In this document: in pieces, positions 7,761 to 15,723 of the stretch
Numbering within the stretch: position 1 is the stretch's first letter
Layout of the letters: every line of letters begins with the position of its first letter
NCBI GenBank assembly: GCA_023231065.1
Contig: JALNWE010000038.1
Location: 1 to 28,861, forward strand
Direction of reading: 5' to 3'
Length of the DNA: 28,861 nucleotides
Source: Bacteroidales bacterium
GTDB taxonomy: Bacteria > Bacteroidota > Bacteroidia > Bacteroidales > FEN-979
The notes under the pieces: model-generated
Seen by the model: the letters and a program-made list of their open reading frames with translations, nothing else
What the model was told of the DNA's origin: nothing
Database searches by the model: none
Position numbers and translations under genes: made by a program

Positions 7761-9386
7761 TTATTTTCCACTGGGAAGTTCCCAGAAAAGTTTGGTCGTC
7801 ATTTTGTCACCACCGATCTGTGAAGCAGCGGCAGTCACATTAGCGCCATTAACGGTATATTCCTGTTGTGGATAGGTCAACCTCCAGGGAATCGTTGAAA
7901 TTGTGATGAGGGGGATGAAGGTGATCATATTCCCATCAGCGTCAACACTGGTGTTTTCGCCTGGAACAAGCAACATTTTTGGTTGACCTGTTCTGCGGTA
8001 TTCAGCCCAGGCCTGGTAACCCTGATTGAAGAAGGCCAGATATTTCTGTGTAAGGACTGTCTCTTCACCTGCAGGGGGCAAGGCAGCCAGATAGGCTTCT
8101 TTTACGACATTGAATGCAGCAACATCGTCCGCGCTCCATCCTTCAAGATCGGTACAAACATCCCTCCAATGGTCGATGGAAGCTTCAACTCCATACATAT
8201 AATAGGTCTGATCCCAATTATTTAATTCTGACAGCATGAATGCCACTTCAGCATATTCCATATAAACGGGAGCATACTTGGAGTTGAGGATTACAGGAGC
8301 GGTAGTTTTACTGTAAGCGGCTGTTCCATAATAACTTGGCGCTAACTTTTTGCCCCAATAAGCCTGGGTTTGACCTTCGGTCATACCGTAAGGGATTCCG
8401 TAATAGTTTCCGGATCCGGCAGGCCGGTCCCTGGTATAAAGTTGTAACCTTGGATCGATCAAACCAAAGAAGGGATTGATTTTCCCGTTGAGGGTATCAT
8501 TGACCCCTTTAAGAATGTTGATGAAAGGTTTTGCAACGGTAAAGTCATTACGGGCGCTTGTCCAGAAAGCATCATACAAGGGTGAATTGTTCGGGGTTTG
8601 TCCGATATAAGGAAATTTGGCATTGTCAGCATTGGATGTCATGAAACCATCGACACCGACTTCCTGAACAAGAGCCCTGGCGGCAGCGTAATTATCCGTA
8701 TTGGAAATACGCATGGCAATCCGCAAACGGAGGGAGTTACCAAATTTTTTCCAAAGCGCCATATCTCCGTCGAAAATAACATCGCCTGAAGTAAATCCAC
8801 CGTTGTCTTCATTGATCGAGGCAACTGCAGCGGCTAGTTCAGTATAGAATTGGGCATAAATGTCAACCAGTTTATCATACTTTGGCGTCGGGATAGGATT
8901 TGTGGGATCATCCCCTTTGAAAGCTTGTGAATAGGGAATGTCTCCCCAGGTATCAGCCATGATTTGCATGGCCCAAACTTTGAGAATGGTTGCGCAAGCG
9001 ATCTGGTTGGTATTATCCCCACTGGTAGCGGCTTTGGTTTTGGTTGCCGGATCGGTGTTCAGGCTGATAATTTCAATTAGATCCTGAACATCGTGATAAA
9101 TGAGTCTCCAATACAGGTTATCAATATTCTGACGGATGGCATAGCGATCCTCGGATGGATAGTTACGCTGTACCCAATATTGGGCCCATAGCAAACTCTG
9201 TCGGCCGGCCCACCATTCGTCGTAGATGTCATCACAGAGGCCTTTCTGGGCTGATGTAAATAAAGATGCAGTTGTTACCTCTGCCGGTTGGTTGGGATTC
9301 TCGTTGATCTTGTCAAAGTTTTTGGTACATCCCATTACGAAGAACACCAAAAATATCCCAAGTGAAAGTTTTATAAATTTTTTCAT
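7761..9386 (-). CDS. SusD/RagB-like outer-membrane lipoprotein (SusD-like_2 type)
   Basis: This is a surface lipoprotein that captures a ligand and forms a lid on the partner SusC-type transporter. The signal peptide is hydrophobic with a lipobox ending at Cys20 (FFVMGC). It is followed by KNFDKINENPNQPAEV, typical of the SusD-like_2 branch. Helical TPR-like stretches (ILKVWAMQIMADTWGDIPYSQAF) and a C-terminal region with EYAEVAFMLSEL and YQAWAEYRRTGQP support the family. The length of 541 residues is normal. It starts 18 bases after the SusC-like stop and is co-transcribed with it. No glycoside hydrolase, sulfatase or regulator lies next to the pair, so the substrate, glycan or peptide, cannot be told. 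Confidence 0.92.
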   Translation of the reverse strand: MKKFIKLSLGIFLVFFVMGCTKNFDKINENPNQPAEVTTASLFTSAQKGLCDDIYDEWWAGRQSLLWAQYWVQRNYPSEDRYAIRQNIDNLYWRLIYHDVQDLIEIISLNTDPATKTKAATSGDNTNQIACATILKVWAMQIMADTWGDIPYSQAFKGDDPTNPIPTPKYDKLVDIYAQFYTELAAAVASINEDNGGFTSGDVIFDGDMALWKKFGNSLRLRIAMRISNTDNYAAARALVQEVGVDGFMTSNADNAKFPYIGQTPNNSPLYDAFWTSARNDFTVAKPFINILKGVNDTLNGKINPFFGLIDPRLQLYTRDRPAGSGNYYGIPYGMTEGQTQAYWGKKLAPSYYGTAAYSKTTAPVILNSKYAPVYMEYAEVAFMLSELNNWDQTYYMYGVEASIDHWRDVCTDLEGWSADDVAAFNVVKEAYLAALPPAGEETVLTQKYLAFFNQGYQAWAEYRRTGQPKMLLVPGENTSVDADGNMITFIPLITISTIPWRLTYPQQEYTVNGANVTAAASQIGGDKMTTKLFWELPSGK

Positions 9387-9404
9387 ATTTTATTCCTCTC
9401 AATA

Positions 9405-12400
9405 TTAAAAGTTAAAGCCTATGTTGAAACCGAATGTTCTCGTTGAAGGTAAACCAGCGCCTTCAATACCCTGGATATTTCCTGAGCTGGTACTTTGTTC
9501 AGGATCGATGCCAGACATTGCAGTTCCCCATGTAGCAAGATTTCTTCCGAAGAGACCGATTTTCAAATTGTGGATCGGGCCGGTCAGTTTTGCAGGAATG
9601 GTATAAGAAACGGTGATTTCACGCAGTTTAACATAACTTGCATCAAGGATGTTCTGTGCAGCCGGGCCATTGTAATGGTCTGTGGTCCAGGTATATGCAT
9701 CGATATTCGTGTGGTTTACACCGGTAACCTGAGCGGTTCCGTCGGCATTATACACAACGTTGCCGTTGTCATCGTATTTTGCAACCATAGCGTCAATTAC
9801 AACACCATTTTCACGGATTCCATCTTCAGCGGAAGCAGCGAGAATACCGGTATAGGTTCCCCACATCTTAGTCGTAGAGAAAAATTTCCCGCCATGCTGA
9901 ATATCGATAAGAACGAAGAGGTCAACCCCAAAAATTTTGAACCCATTACCAATGCCAAGGTTATATTTGGGAAGTACGGTACCAAGGGCCTTCACTGATG
10001 ACTGCAAGTAACGGCCATCGTCACCAACAACTTTATTCCCGTCTTCATCATAAATAAAATCGGTACCCATAAGTTGGCCATATTCATCGCCAACTGCCGC
10101 GTTTACGGAAATATTGAAAGGACCTGCTGCCAGTTGGAGGTTATCGATACCAGGATATAATTCAACAACCTGATTACGGTTCCTTGCAAAGTTGGCGGTG
10201 AGGGTCCATTCGAAGTTATTCTTTACGCGAACAGGAATAGCGGTAAGGAAAATTTCATATCCTTTATTGGTGATTTTACCGGCATTCAGGACCTGGAATG
10301 AATATCCCGATGCGCCAGAAACGGCGACCGGAATGATCTGGTCAAGGGAAGCCTTGCTATAATAGGTGAAGTCTAAACCCAAACGGTTATCCAGGAAACG
10401 GAGTTCGGCCCCAATTTCCCATGAATTCGTCATTTCGGGTTTCAGATCGGCGTTGTTAAGGGTGTTTGAAAGGGTATACAAGCCATAAGGAGAAAAATGA
10501 TAAGGATAGAGATCATCATCAAGGAAGTTGGCGTAAGTAAGAGATGTCCGGTAAGGATCGGTATCATTACCAACTTTTGCAAAACCTCCCCTGACTTTTG
10601 CGAAAGTAAGCCATTTGGCTTCTTTCACAGCGGGTAGTTCGGAAATGACCCAGCTCAATGATACGGAAGGATAGAGGTAGGAATTCTTTCCTTTCGGTAG
10701 GGTGGATGACCAGTCGTTACGTAAAGTTACATCAAGATAAAGCATGCTTTTCCATCCAAGGGATGCACTGCCGTATAAGCTGTTGATACGTTTCCAGCTC
10801 TTGTAATCAGTGGCTACATTGGTCAAAGAGTTACTGAGCGTATATAATTCCGGGATCAGCAATCCGCCGATGGTTGAACCGCCGACAAGTTTATAATTAC
10901 GGTCCATCATGTTACCACCAAAAGTGGCATTCAAACGCCAATCTTTTGCAAAAGTCTTATCGACCAGGAAGAGGAACTCGGCATTCAATTCCGAATTGGT
11001 CCGAACCTGTTCACGATAATAAGACTGTGAAGCGGATCCGATAGCAACGCGTTCTTCGGTCCGGAATACATAATTATCTATATTCATTTTACCCTGTGCC
11101 CTCAACCAGCTGGTGATCTGCCAGGAAACGCCGACATTACCATAATAACGGTCCCTTTTATCGTTCTGGTAGTTCATGTAACGATCCCAGTAAGGATTGT
11201 TTGAATAAGCCGGAGTGGCATCATCCATGCTTGTACGGTTCCAGGAGCGTTGTGACCCATCAGGGTTGCTATAAACTTTCGCATCATACATATCAAGTTG
11301 GCGCTGGCCCCATTGGTTGAAACGTTCAATCGGGTTGATGTCGCCATAACCGGTTTCGGCACGGCCTTTGGTTTTGGTCGAAATGTAGTTTACATCGGCG
11401 AAAGCCCTTAAATCCTTAGTAAGGTTGGCGCTGGCGCTAAGGTTGACGGTATAACGGTCCAGGTAAGAATTTGGCATATAACCCGAAGAGTTGTATGTCC
11501 CTAACCCCAGTCGTACCTGTGCATTTTCGCCTCCACCGGTCAAAGCGACATTATTGGTCCAGCCAATACCGGTTTTGAAGAAATCTTTTACATCATGTGT
11601 GGGGGTTTTCCATTCAATAGATTTACCGTAATTATCGGTATCCCATGAATCAAAGCTATAATAAGGACGATAATAGATCGGCTGATTGGCATAAGAAGTG
11701 CCGGAAAGGTCAATGCCGTAATTTTCGAGGTATTTACCAGCTGTGGTCGAATAAGCCGGACCAAAGCTTTCGTCAATCCCGTAATCCATGCCCAGGTCAA
11801 ACGACTGGTAAGCATTTCCATCAGGGTCGGTGCCGGGAACCTTATAGTAGCCTGAATTGTCATTGTAATATTTTACTTCCCAGGTGGCATCCAGCCCACC
11901 GTTACCTCCACCGTAATCATATTGATATTTAGGAAGATAGGAAACCTGTTCGAAGCTCAGGCCGGTATTGAATTCGATGCCGATTTGCTTGCCTTTTTTC
12001 TGTTCCCCTTTTTTGGTGGTGATAAGGATAACCCCGTTGGCAGCGCGCGAACCATAAAGAGCGGCAGCGTTAGCGCCTTTCAGCACGGAGATTGAAGCGA
12101 CGTCATCAGCATTGATATCCTGGGCCATATTACCATAGTCGATACCACCGGCGCCCCGGGCAGTATTAACAGAGTTGAAATCGCTGTTATCGATGATGGT
12201 CCCATCAATAACAAACAAAGGTTGGTTGTTGCCGGAAATGGAGTTAATACCACGGATAAGAATACGCGATGATCCTGCCATATTTCCGGACGCTGATGTG
12301 ACCTGGACACCGGCCACCCGGCCAGAGAGGGAATTGATCACATTGGCAGTACCATCATTCTGGAGAGATCCTCCTTTGACATCCTGAACAGAATATCCAA

Positions 12401-12755
12401 GCGCTTTCTTTTCGCGGGTAACCCCAAGCGCGGTTACCACAATTCCTTCCAGTTCCTGAACACTGGGTTGAAGGACAACGTTAACAACATTATCCGCTCC
12501 CAATTCAATCTCCTGGGTTTTCATACCAACATAAGAAACCAAGATGGTATTCTTATCTTTTGGTACAGAGAGGGAATACTTGCCATCAACATCAGTTATG
12601 GCGCCGACAGCAGTACCTTTAACGAGGATCGTGGCGCCTGGAATTGCAGCGCCATCATCAGAACTCGTAACCGTGCCCGTGATAGTCCTCTGGGCATTGG
12701 CAACCTGCAACCCTATGAAGAGCATAAGGGCAAGTAAAATTGTAAACTTTCTCAT
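9405..12755 (-). CDS. SusC/RagA-family TonB-linked outer-membrane protein
   Basis: This 1116-residue outer-membrane transporter has a signal peptide (residues 1-21, ending VANA before QRTITG), a CarboxypepD-reg-like domain (ITGTVTSSDDGAAIPGATI to VVLQP), and then the junction LEGIVVTALGV. The plug carries LSGRVAGVQVTSASG, ILIRGINSISG and the SusC signature LFVIDGTIIDNSDFN. A long barrel follows, rich in aromatic and Asn-Asp loops, ending TRTFGFNIGFNF with terminal Phe as usual for the assembly signal. It is the first gene of a two-gene unit with the SusD-like protein and imports the ligand captured by it using TonB. The substrate is unknown. No local sigma/anti-sigma or hybrid two-component gene was seen to regulate it. 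Confidence 0.95.
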   Translation of the reverse strand: MRKFTILLALMLFIGLQVANAQRTITGTVTSSDDGAAIPGATILVKGTAVGAITDVDGKYSLSVPKDKNTILVSYVGMKTQEIELGADNVVNVVLQPSVQELEGIVVTALGVTREKKALGYSVQDVKGGSLQNDGTANVINSLSGRVAGVQVTSASGNMAGSSRILIRGINSISGNNQPLFVIDGTIIDNSDFNSVNTARGAGGIDYGNMAQDINADDVASISVLKGANAAALYGSRAANGVILITTKKGEQKKGKQIGIEFNTGLSFEQVSYLPKYQYDYGGGNGGLDATWEVKYYNDNSGYYKVPGTDPDGNAYQSFDLGMDYGIDESFGPAYSTTAGKYLENYGIDLSGTSYANQPIYYRPYYSFDSWDTDNYGKSIEWKTPTHDVKDFFKTGIGWTNNVALTGGGENAQVRLGLGTYNSSGYMPNSYLDRYTVNLSASANLTKDLRAFADVNYISTKTKGRAETGYGDINPIERFNQWGQRQLDMYDAKVYSNPDGSQRSWNRTSMDDATPAYSNNPYWDRYMNYQNDKRDRYYGNVGVSWQITSWLRAQGKMNIDNYVFRTEERVAIGSASQSYYREQVRTNSELNAEFLFLVDKTFAKDWRLNATFGGNMMDRNYKLVGGSTIGGLLIPELYTLSNSLTNVATDYKSWKRINSLYGSASLGWKSMLYLDVTLRNDWSSTLPKGKNSYLYPSVSLSWVISELPAVKEAKWLTFAKVRGGFAKVGNDTDPYRTSLTYANFLDDDLYPYHFSPYGLYTLSNTLNNADLKPEMTNSWEIGAELRFLDNRLGLDFTYYSKASLDQIIPVAVSGASGYSFQVLNAGKITNKGYEIFLTAIPVRVKNNFEWTLTANFARNRNQVVELYPGIDNLQLAAGPFNISVNAAVGDEYGQLMGTDFIYDEDGNKVVGDDGRYLQSSVKALGTVLPKYNLGIGNGFKIFGVDLFVLIDIQHGGKFFSTTKMWGTYTGILAASAEDGIRENGVVIDAMVAKYDDNGNVVYNADGTAQVTGVNHTNIDAYTWTTDHYNGPAAQNILDASYVKLREITVSYTIPAKLTGPIHNLKIGLFGRNLATWGTAMSGIDPEQSTSSGNIQGIEGAGLPSTRTFGFNIGFNF

Positions 12756-13023
12756 ACAGTTGAATTTTTGTTAATAAAGTGTGAATAATCAGTTCTAAGA
12801 CAAAATCATAATTGAATTACAGCGCGAAACCGCAATCCATTGGAATTATATATGTTGAGGTTATTTCTTATGACAATAAGTGTTTTTGAATTGCAATTTT
12901 ACTAATTACTTTTAATGAAACAAAGAAGAATTTAACAAAATATTAATTATTAATTAACATATTTTTAACTATGAACAGAAGGTCAATATATTAGGAATTC
13001 ACATAATATAAAATAAAATGCCA
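12756..13023. other. AT-rich intergenic region upstream of the SusC-like gene
   Basis: These 268 bases separate the SusC-like start (12755) from the stop of a membrane protein (13024), both on the minus strand, so it should hold the susC promoter and 5' leader. It is very AT-rich, with a TTAATTATTAATTAA-like stretch near 12945-12957. No exact TAnnTTTG box, hairpin terminator or ORF was recognised. The nearest -7-like match on the minus strand is TGATTTTG around 12801-12808, which differs in one consensus base. Confidence 0.4.
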
Positions 13024-13461
13024 TCAATCCTGGTCGCCTCGGGTCAAGGTTAAAAAAATGCCAAAGAGTAAAATGATAAAAAGATAAATCGTTGTTGTAG
13101 TGAGCGCGATATCTGCGCGGAACAATTGAAAAACAGCAATTGTTAAACACGCAAAAGCAATCAGGATGTACCCTTTTTTCTTCCGTTTCCACAGCATGAC
13201 GACGCCCGCTAATCCCAGGAGATGTAATAAAAATCCACCGATAAAAATAATCCGTATCCCCCAGATTGAATATACCCCTTCCGGCTTGTATTGTTCAATC
13301 GCTTCGGTGATAAATCCTGAATAAACAGCCCCTAAAAGGAAAAGGACCGCAATTAAACCGAAATAGAGAAAAGAAAATATGCACAAAGCAGTAAGGATCA
13401 CGGGGCGATTCGAATTCATTCTTCTTTTCCAGGGATACACCGGTTTTATTTCGTCATTCAT
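13024..13461 (-). CDS. Small four-helix membrane protein, unknown function (second of a pair)
   Basis: Unrecognised 145-residue integral membrane protein. The N-terminus is charged (MNDEIKPVYPWKRRMNSNR). It has about four hydrophobic segments near residues 21-45, 66-90, 94-111 and 115-138, with a basic RKKKKGY loop between the second and third. It begins 11 bases after the stop of the preceding membrane gene. It shares that gene's layout: Pro/Lys-rich head, CILTF or CIFSF-like first helix, a roughly 25-residue soluble loop, second helix, basic loop with Gly-aromatic, then two helices. I infer a tandem duplication that has diverged. There is no catalytic motif to suggest a function. Confidence 0.72.
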   Translation of the reverse strand: MNDEIKPVYPWKRRMNSNRPVILTALCIFSFLYFGLIAVLFLLGAVYSGFITEAIEQYKPEGVYSIWGIRIIFIGGFLLHLLGLAGVVMLWKRKKKGYILIAFACLTIAVFQLFRADIALTTTTIYLFIILLFGIFLTLTRGDQD

Positions 13462-13472
13462 TTTCTTTTACA

Positions 13473-13913
13473 TCAGGTCATAAATTTTAACTGGGTCCCG
13501 TATAAAAGGACAAAAGCCCCGGATAAAAGAATATCAAACAAACTGGGACCTGCCATATGCATGAAATACATCGGGGCAATGATCAAAAGGATCTGGAAAA
13601 TGGTGTAGATATGGAATCCGTTCTTTTTCAAACGGAACATATAATATGCGCCAACAAGGGAACCGGCATAAAAGAGGCCGGAAACCAGAAAAAAGATGGG
13701 TTTTGCTTCCATCATGGTTTCCATCCCCGGTAATTTGAATTTCTCGGAAAACACCTGGGCCACTTCCACAAAGGTATCATAGAATCCGGCAATGGTCAGG
13801 CTCGACAATAGGTTCATCCCGCTTCCGATAAAAGTAAGTATGCAGAGAAGGGTCAATAAATTATTTCTTTTCGGCTTAAGCTCCGGTAAGGGTGGTTGAG
13901 TGATTTCTTCCAT
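13473..13913 (-). CDS. Small four-helix membrane protein, unknown function (first of a pair)
   Basis: Unrecognised 146-residue membrane protein. ATG 13913 is taken as the start (MEEITQPPLPELKPKRN). An upstream in-frame TTG at 13931 would add six residues and is less likely. The proline-rich cytoplasmic head is followed by four hydrophobic segments at about 18-44, 71-92, 98-116 and 120-142, with a basic RLKKNGF loop between the second and third. The same plan appears in the gene 11 bases downstream, so the two form a co-transcribed pair of apparent paralogs. It lies downstream of the ammonia-lyase but beyond a strong hairpin, so it is probably not part of the same transcript. Confidence 0.72.
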   Translation of the reverse strand: MEEITQPPLPELKPKRNNLLTLLCILTFIGSGMNLLSSLTIAGFYDTFVEVAQVFSEKFKLPGMETMMEAKPIFFLVSGLFYAGSLVGAYYMFRLKKNGFHIYTIFQILLIIAPMYFMHMAGPSLFDILLSGAFVLLYGTQLKFMT

Positions 13914-13997
13914 GAATTCAGGCCCCAGCAATTTCGATGACAGTTAATAAAATCCAAAAAACGATTTTCATAATTTGCTAATTTAAGGTTTATAATG

Positions 13998-14024
13998 ACA
14001 GGGGCGCCTTTATTGCGCCCCTGT
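13998..14024. terminator. Perfect GC-rich hairpin downstream of the ammonia-lyase
   Basis: A 10-bp perfect inverted repeat (ACAGGGGCGC at 13998-14007 and GCGCCCCTGT at 14015-14024) has a 7-base loop and lies 21 bases beyond the ammonia-lyase stop. On the minus strand, the direction of the genes, the U-tract is poor (TCATTATAAAC). On the plus strand TTTTG follows. It is probably the terminator of the hisS-hutH transcript, but the weak U-tract lowers confidence. Confidence 0.6.
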
Positions 14025-14044
14025 TTTGTATTCCCTTAAACAAA

Positions 14045-15568
14045 TTATCCGAGTGGGCCTACGATTTTTTCCACTTCGTTGAGGATTTCACAGGATTGTA
14101 CCAGCTCTTTCATGGCATTGTGATCGGGATACAGAGGCCTGTCCACCTCCAGGAAATCCACATGTTTCCTGATTACCTCTTGGGCTTTTGTCACGCCCGT
14201 TCCAAATTTGTATTCCCTGAAATCGAGAGCCTGTGCTGCAGCCATGAATTCGATCCCAAGGATGCCATAGGCATTGTCAAGGATTTGAAAATTTTTCAGG
14301 GCCGTATTCATACCCATAGAAACAAAGTCTTCCTGATCGGCAGCTGCCGGTATTGATTGTATGGAGGCGGGGGCAGAAAGGATCCGTTGTTCCACGATTT
14401 GCATATCGGCGGTATATTGACTGAGCATCATCCCGCTGAACATCCCGGCTCCTTTTGTCAGAAAGGCGGGGAGTCCGACACTGAGGGCCGGATTGTTCAG
14501 CCGGTTCAGGCGACGTTCGCTCATTACGCTGACCATGGTGATTACATACCCGGCCATATCCATGGGAACAGAAACCGGAGATCCCTGGAAGTTGGCGCCG
14601 GAAAGCTGCAGGTTCTCGTCGGGGAAGAATATTGGATTGTCGCCAACGCCATTCAATTCTATCTCAACTTGTGATCGGGCATAAGCCAATGCATCATGGG
14701 CAGCGCCAATTACCTGAGGGGTTGAACGCATGGAATAAGCATCCTGGACTTTGCATTTTACCTTCCCGGCTGCCAGATCTCCGCCGGTAACACATTTCAG
14801 GATGGCTGCAGCGCTCCGGATTGCTCCCTTGAAGCCGCGGATTTTATGAAGTTCCGGATAGTACGGGCGCATATTGGCCTTCATGGCTTCGAGCGACATA
14901 GAGGCGGCAATTTCGGCTTGTTTGAGCCACCTGTTGGCATCATATAGGAAAAGGGCGCTCATGGCTGTGAGTACGTTCGATCCGTTGATGGTGGCAAGAC
15001 CGTCGCGGGCTTGCAAACCAGGGATGGGGATTCCCGCAGCCGCAAGGGCTTCCTTACCAGGCATCAGTTTCCCTTTGTAATAAGCCTGGCCTTCACCCAT
15101 CATCAGTAAAGCAATCTGCGACATGGGGGCCAGATCGCCACAGGCGCCTACGGAACCCTTTTGACAAACCATCGGGGTTACCCCTTTATTAAGCATGTCA
15201 ACCAGGGTTTGGGTGATCTCCAGGCGGGAACCCGAGTTTCCATGTGCATGTACGTTGATGCGGCCTAATATAGCGCCCCTGACCCAATCAAGTGGCATGG
15301 GCCCGCCAATCCCTGCAGCATGATTATAAATGAGATATTTCTGGAATTCTTTTACCTGATCATCATTCAGGACGACCTCTGAAAACTCACCAATACCGGT
15401 GTTTACCCCATACATGATCTCATGGGCTTCGATTTTTCTTTCCAGCATGGCGCGGCATTTATGAATGCGTTCAATGGATTCGGGGGCTAATTCGACTTTT
15501 TCGTTGTGACGCGCTACTTTAACAACATCTTCAATGGTAAGGTCTGAGCCTTTTATAATTAATGTCAT
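14045..15568 (-). CDS. hutH: Histidine/aromatic amino-acid ammonia-lyase with a Cys-type MIO triad
   Basis: This 507-residue enzyme of the HAL/PAL family uses an MIO electrophile to remove ammonia from an aromatic amino acid, giving urocanate if histidine is the substrate. Residues fall on Pseudomonas HAL numbering with almost no shift: Tyr53 (YGVNTG), His83 (YNHAAGIG), MIO region GSVGACGDLAP with A142-C143-G144, and Asn195 (ATINGSN). They are followed by AYSMRSTPQ and SIPAAADQEDFVSMG. The usual MIO triad is Ala-Ser-Gly. Here position 143 is Cys (TGT at 15142-15140). His83 and the QED motif favour histidine, but Phe replaces the usual His after QED, so the substrate is uncertain. No hutU, hutI or formiminotransferase gene is near. 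It follows hisS and a micro-ORF on the same strand. Confidence 0.88.
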   Translation of the reverse strand: MTLIIKGSDLTIEDVVKVARHNEKVELAPESIERIHKCRAMLERKIEAHEIMYGVNTGIGEFSEVVLNDDQVKEFQKYLIYNHAAGIGGPMPLDWVRGAILGRINVHAHGNSGSRLEITQTLVDMLNKGVTPMVCQKGSVGACGDLAPMSQIALLMMGEGQAYYKGKLMPGKEALAAAGIPIPGLQARDGLATINGSNVLTAMSALFLYDANRWLKQAEIAASMSLEAMKANMRPYYPELHKIRGFKGAIRSAAAILKCVTGGDLAAGKVKCKVQDAYSMRSTPQVIGAAHDALAYARSQVEIELNGVGDNPIFFPDENLQLSGANFQGSPVSVPMDMAGYVITMVSVMSERRLNRLNNPALSVGLPAFLTKGAGMFSGMMLSQYTADMQIVEQRILSAPASIQSIPAAADQEDFVSMGMNTALKNFQILDNAYGILGIEFMAAAQALDFREYKFGTGVTKAQEVIRKHVDFLEVDRPLYPDHNAMKELVQSCEILNEVEKIVGPLG

Positions 15569-15648
15569 AGTTGGTTTCTGTTTAAGTGTTTATTTTTGAT
15601 TAATATGTAGTATCATGGAATTCAAAGCTCAACATTGCATTTTGAAAT

Positions 15649-15723
15649 TTACTCTGCTCCGATGATCCAGCTGCGGGCACACAGGATGGCGGCGGCCCAG
15701 GTTTTTTTTACTTTTTTTTTCAT
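15649..15723 (-). CDS. Possible 24-residue ORF translationally coupled to hisS
   Basis: The hisS stop overlaps an ATG in the form ATGA (15723-15720). The ORF reads MKKKVKKTWAAAIL then CARSWIIGAE and ends in TAA at 15651-15649. It has a Lys-rich head, a hydrophobic tail with two Trp, and a GC-rich body (GCC GCC GCC ATC CTG ...) in otherwise AT-rich intergenic DNA. It encodes no His, so it is not a classical histidine attenuator leader. The head contains runs of nine and seven A, which could slip. No homolog is recognised. The overlap and composition are suggestive, but a chance ORF cannot be excluded. Confidence 0.42.
   Translation of the reverse strand: MKKKVKKTWAAAILCARSWIIGAE

Noticed and set aside
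12756..13023. Possible tRNA, small RNA or missed gene in the AT-rich gap
   Set aside because: No cloverleaf, T-loop motif, hairpin terminator or coding frame was recognised; it is treated as the promoter and leader region of the SusC-like gene.
13914..13931. TTG start for the first small membrane protein
   Set aside because: ATG 13913 is six codons downstream and gives a typical charged head; the extra residues have no support.
14045..15568. Full histidine utilisation operon
   Set aside because: No urocanase, imidazolonepropionase or formiminotransferase gene lies in the window, so only the lyase is reported.
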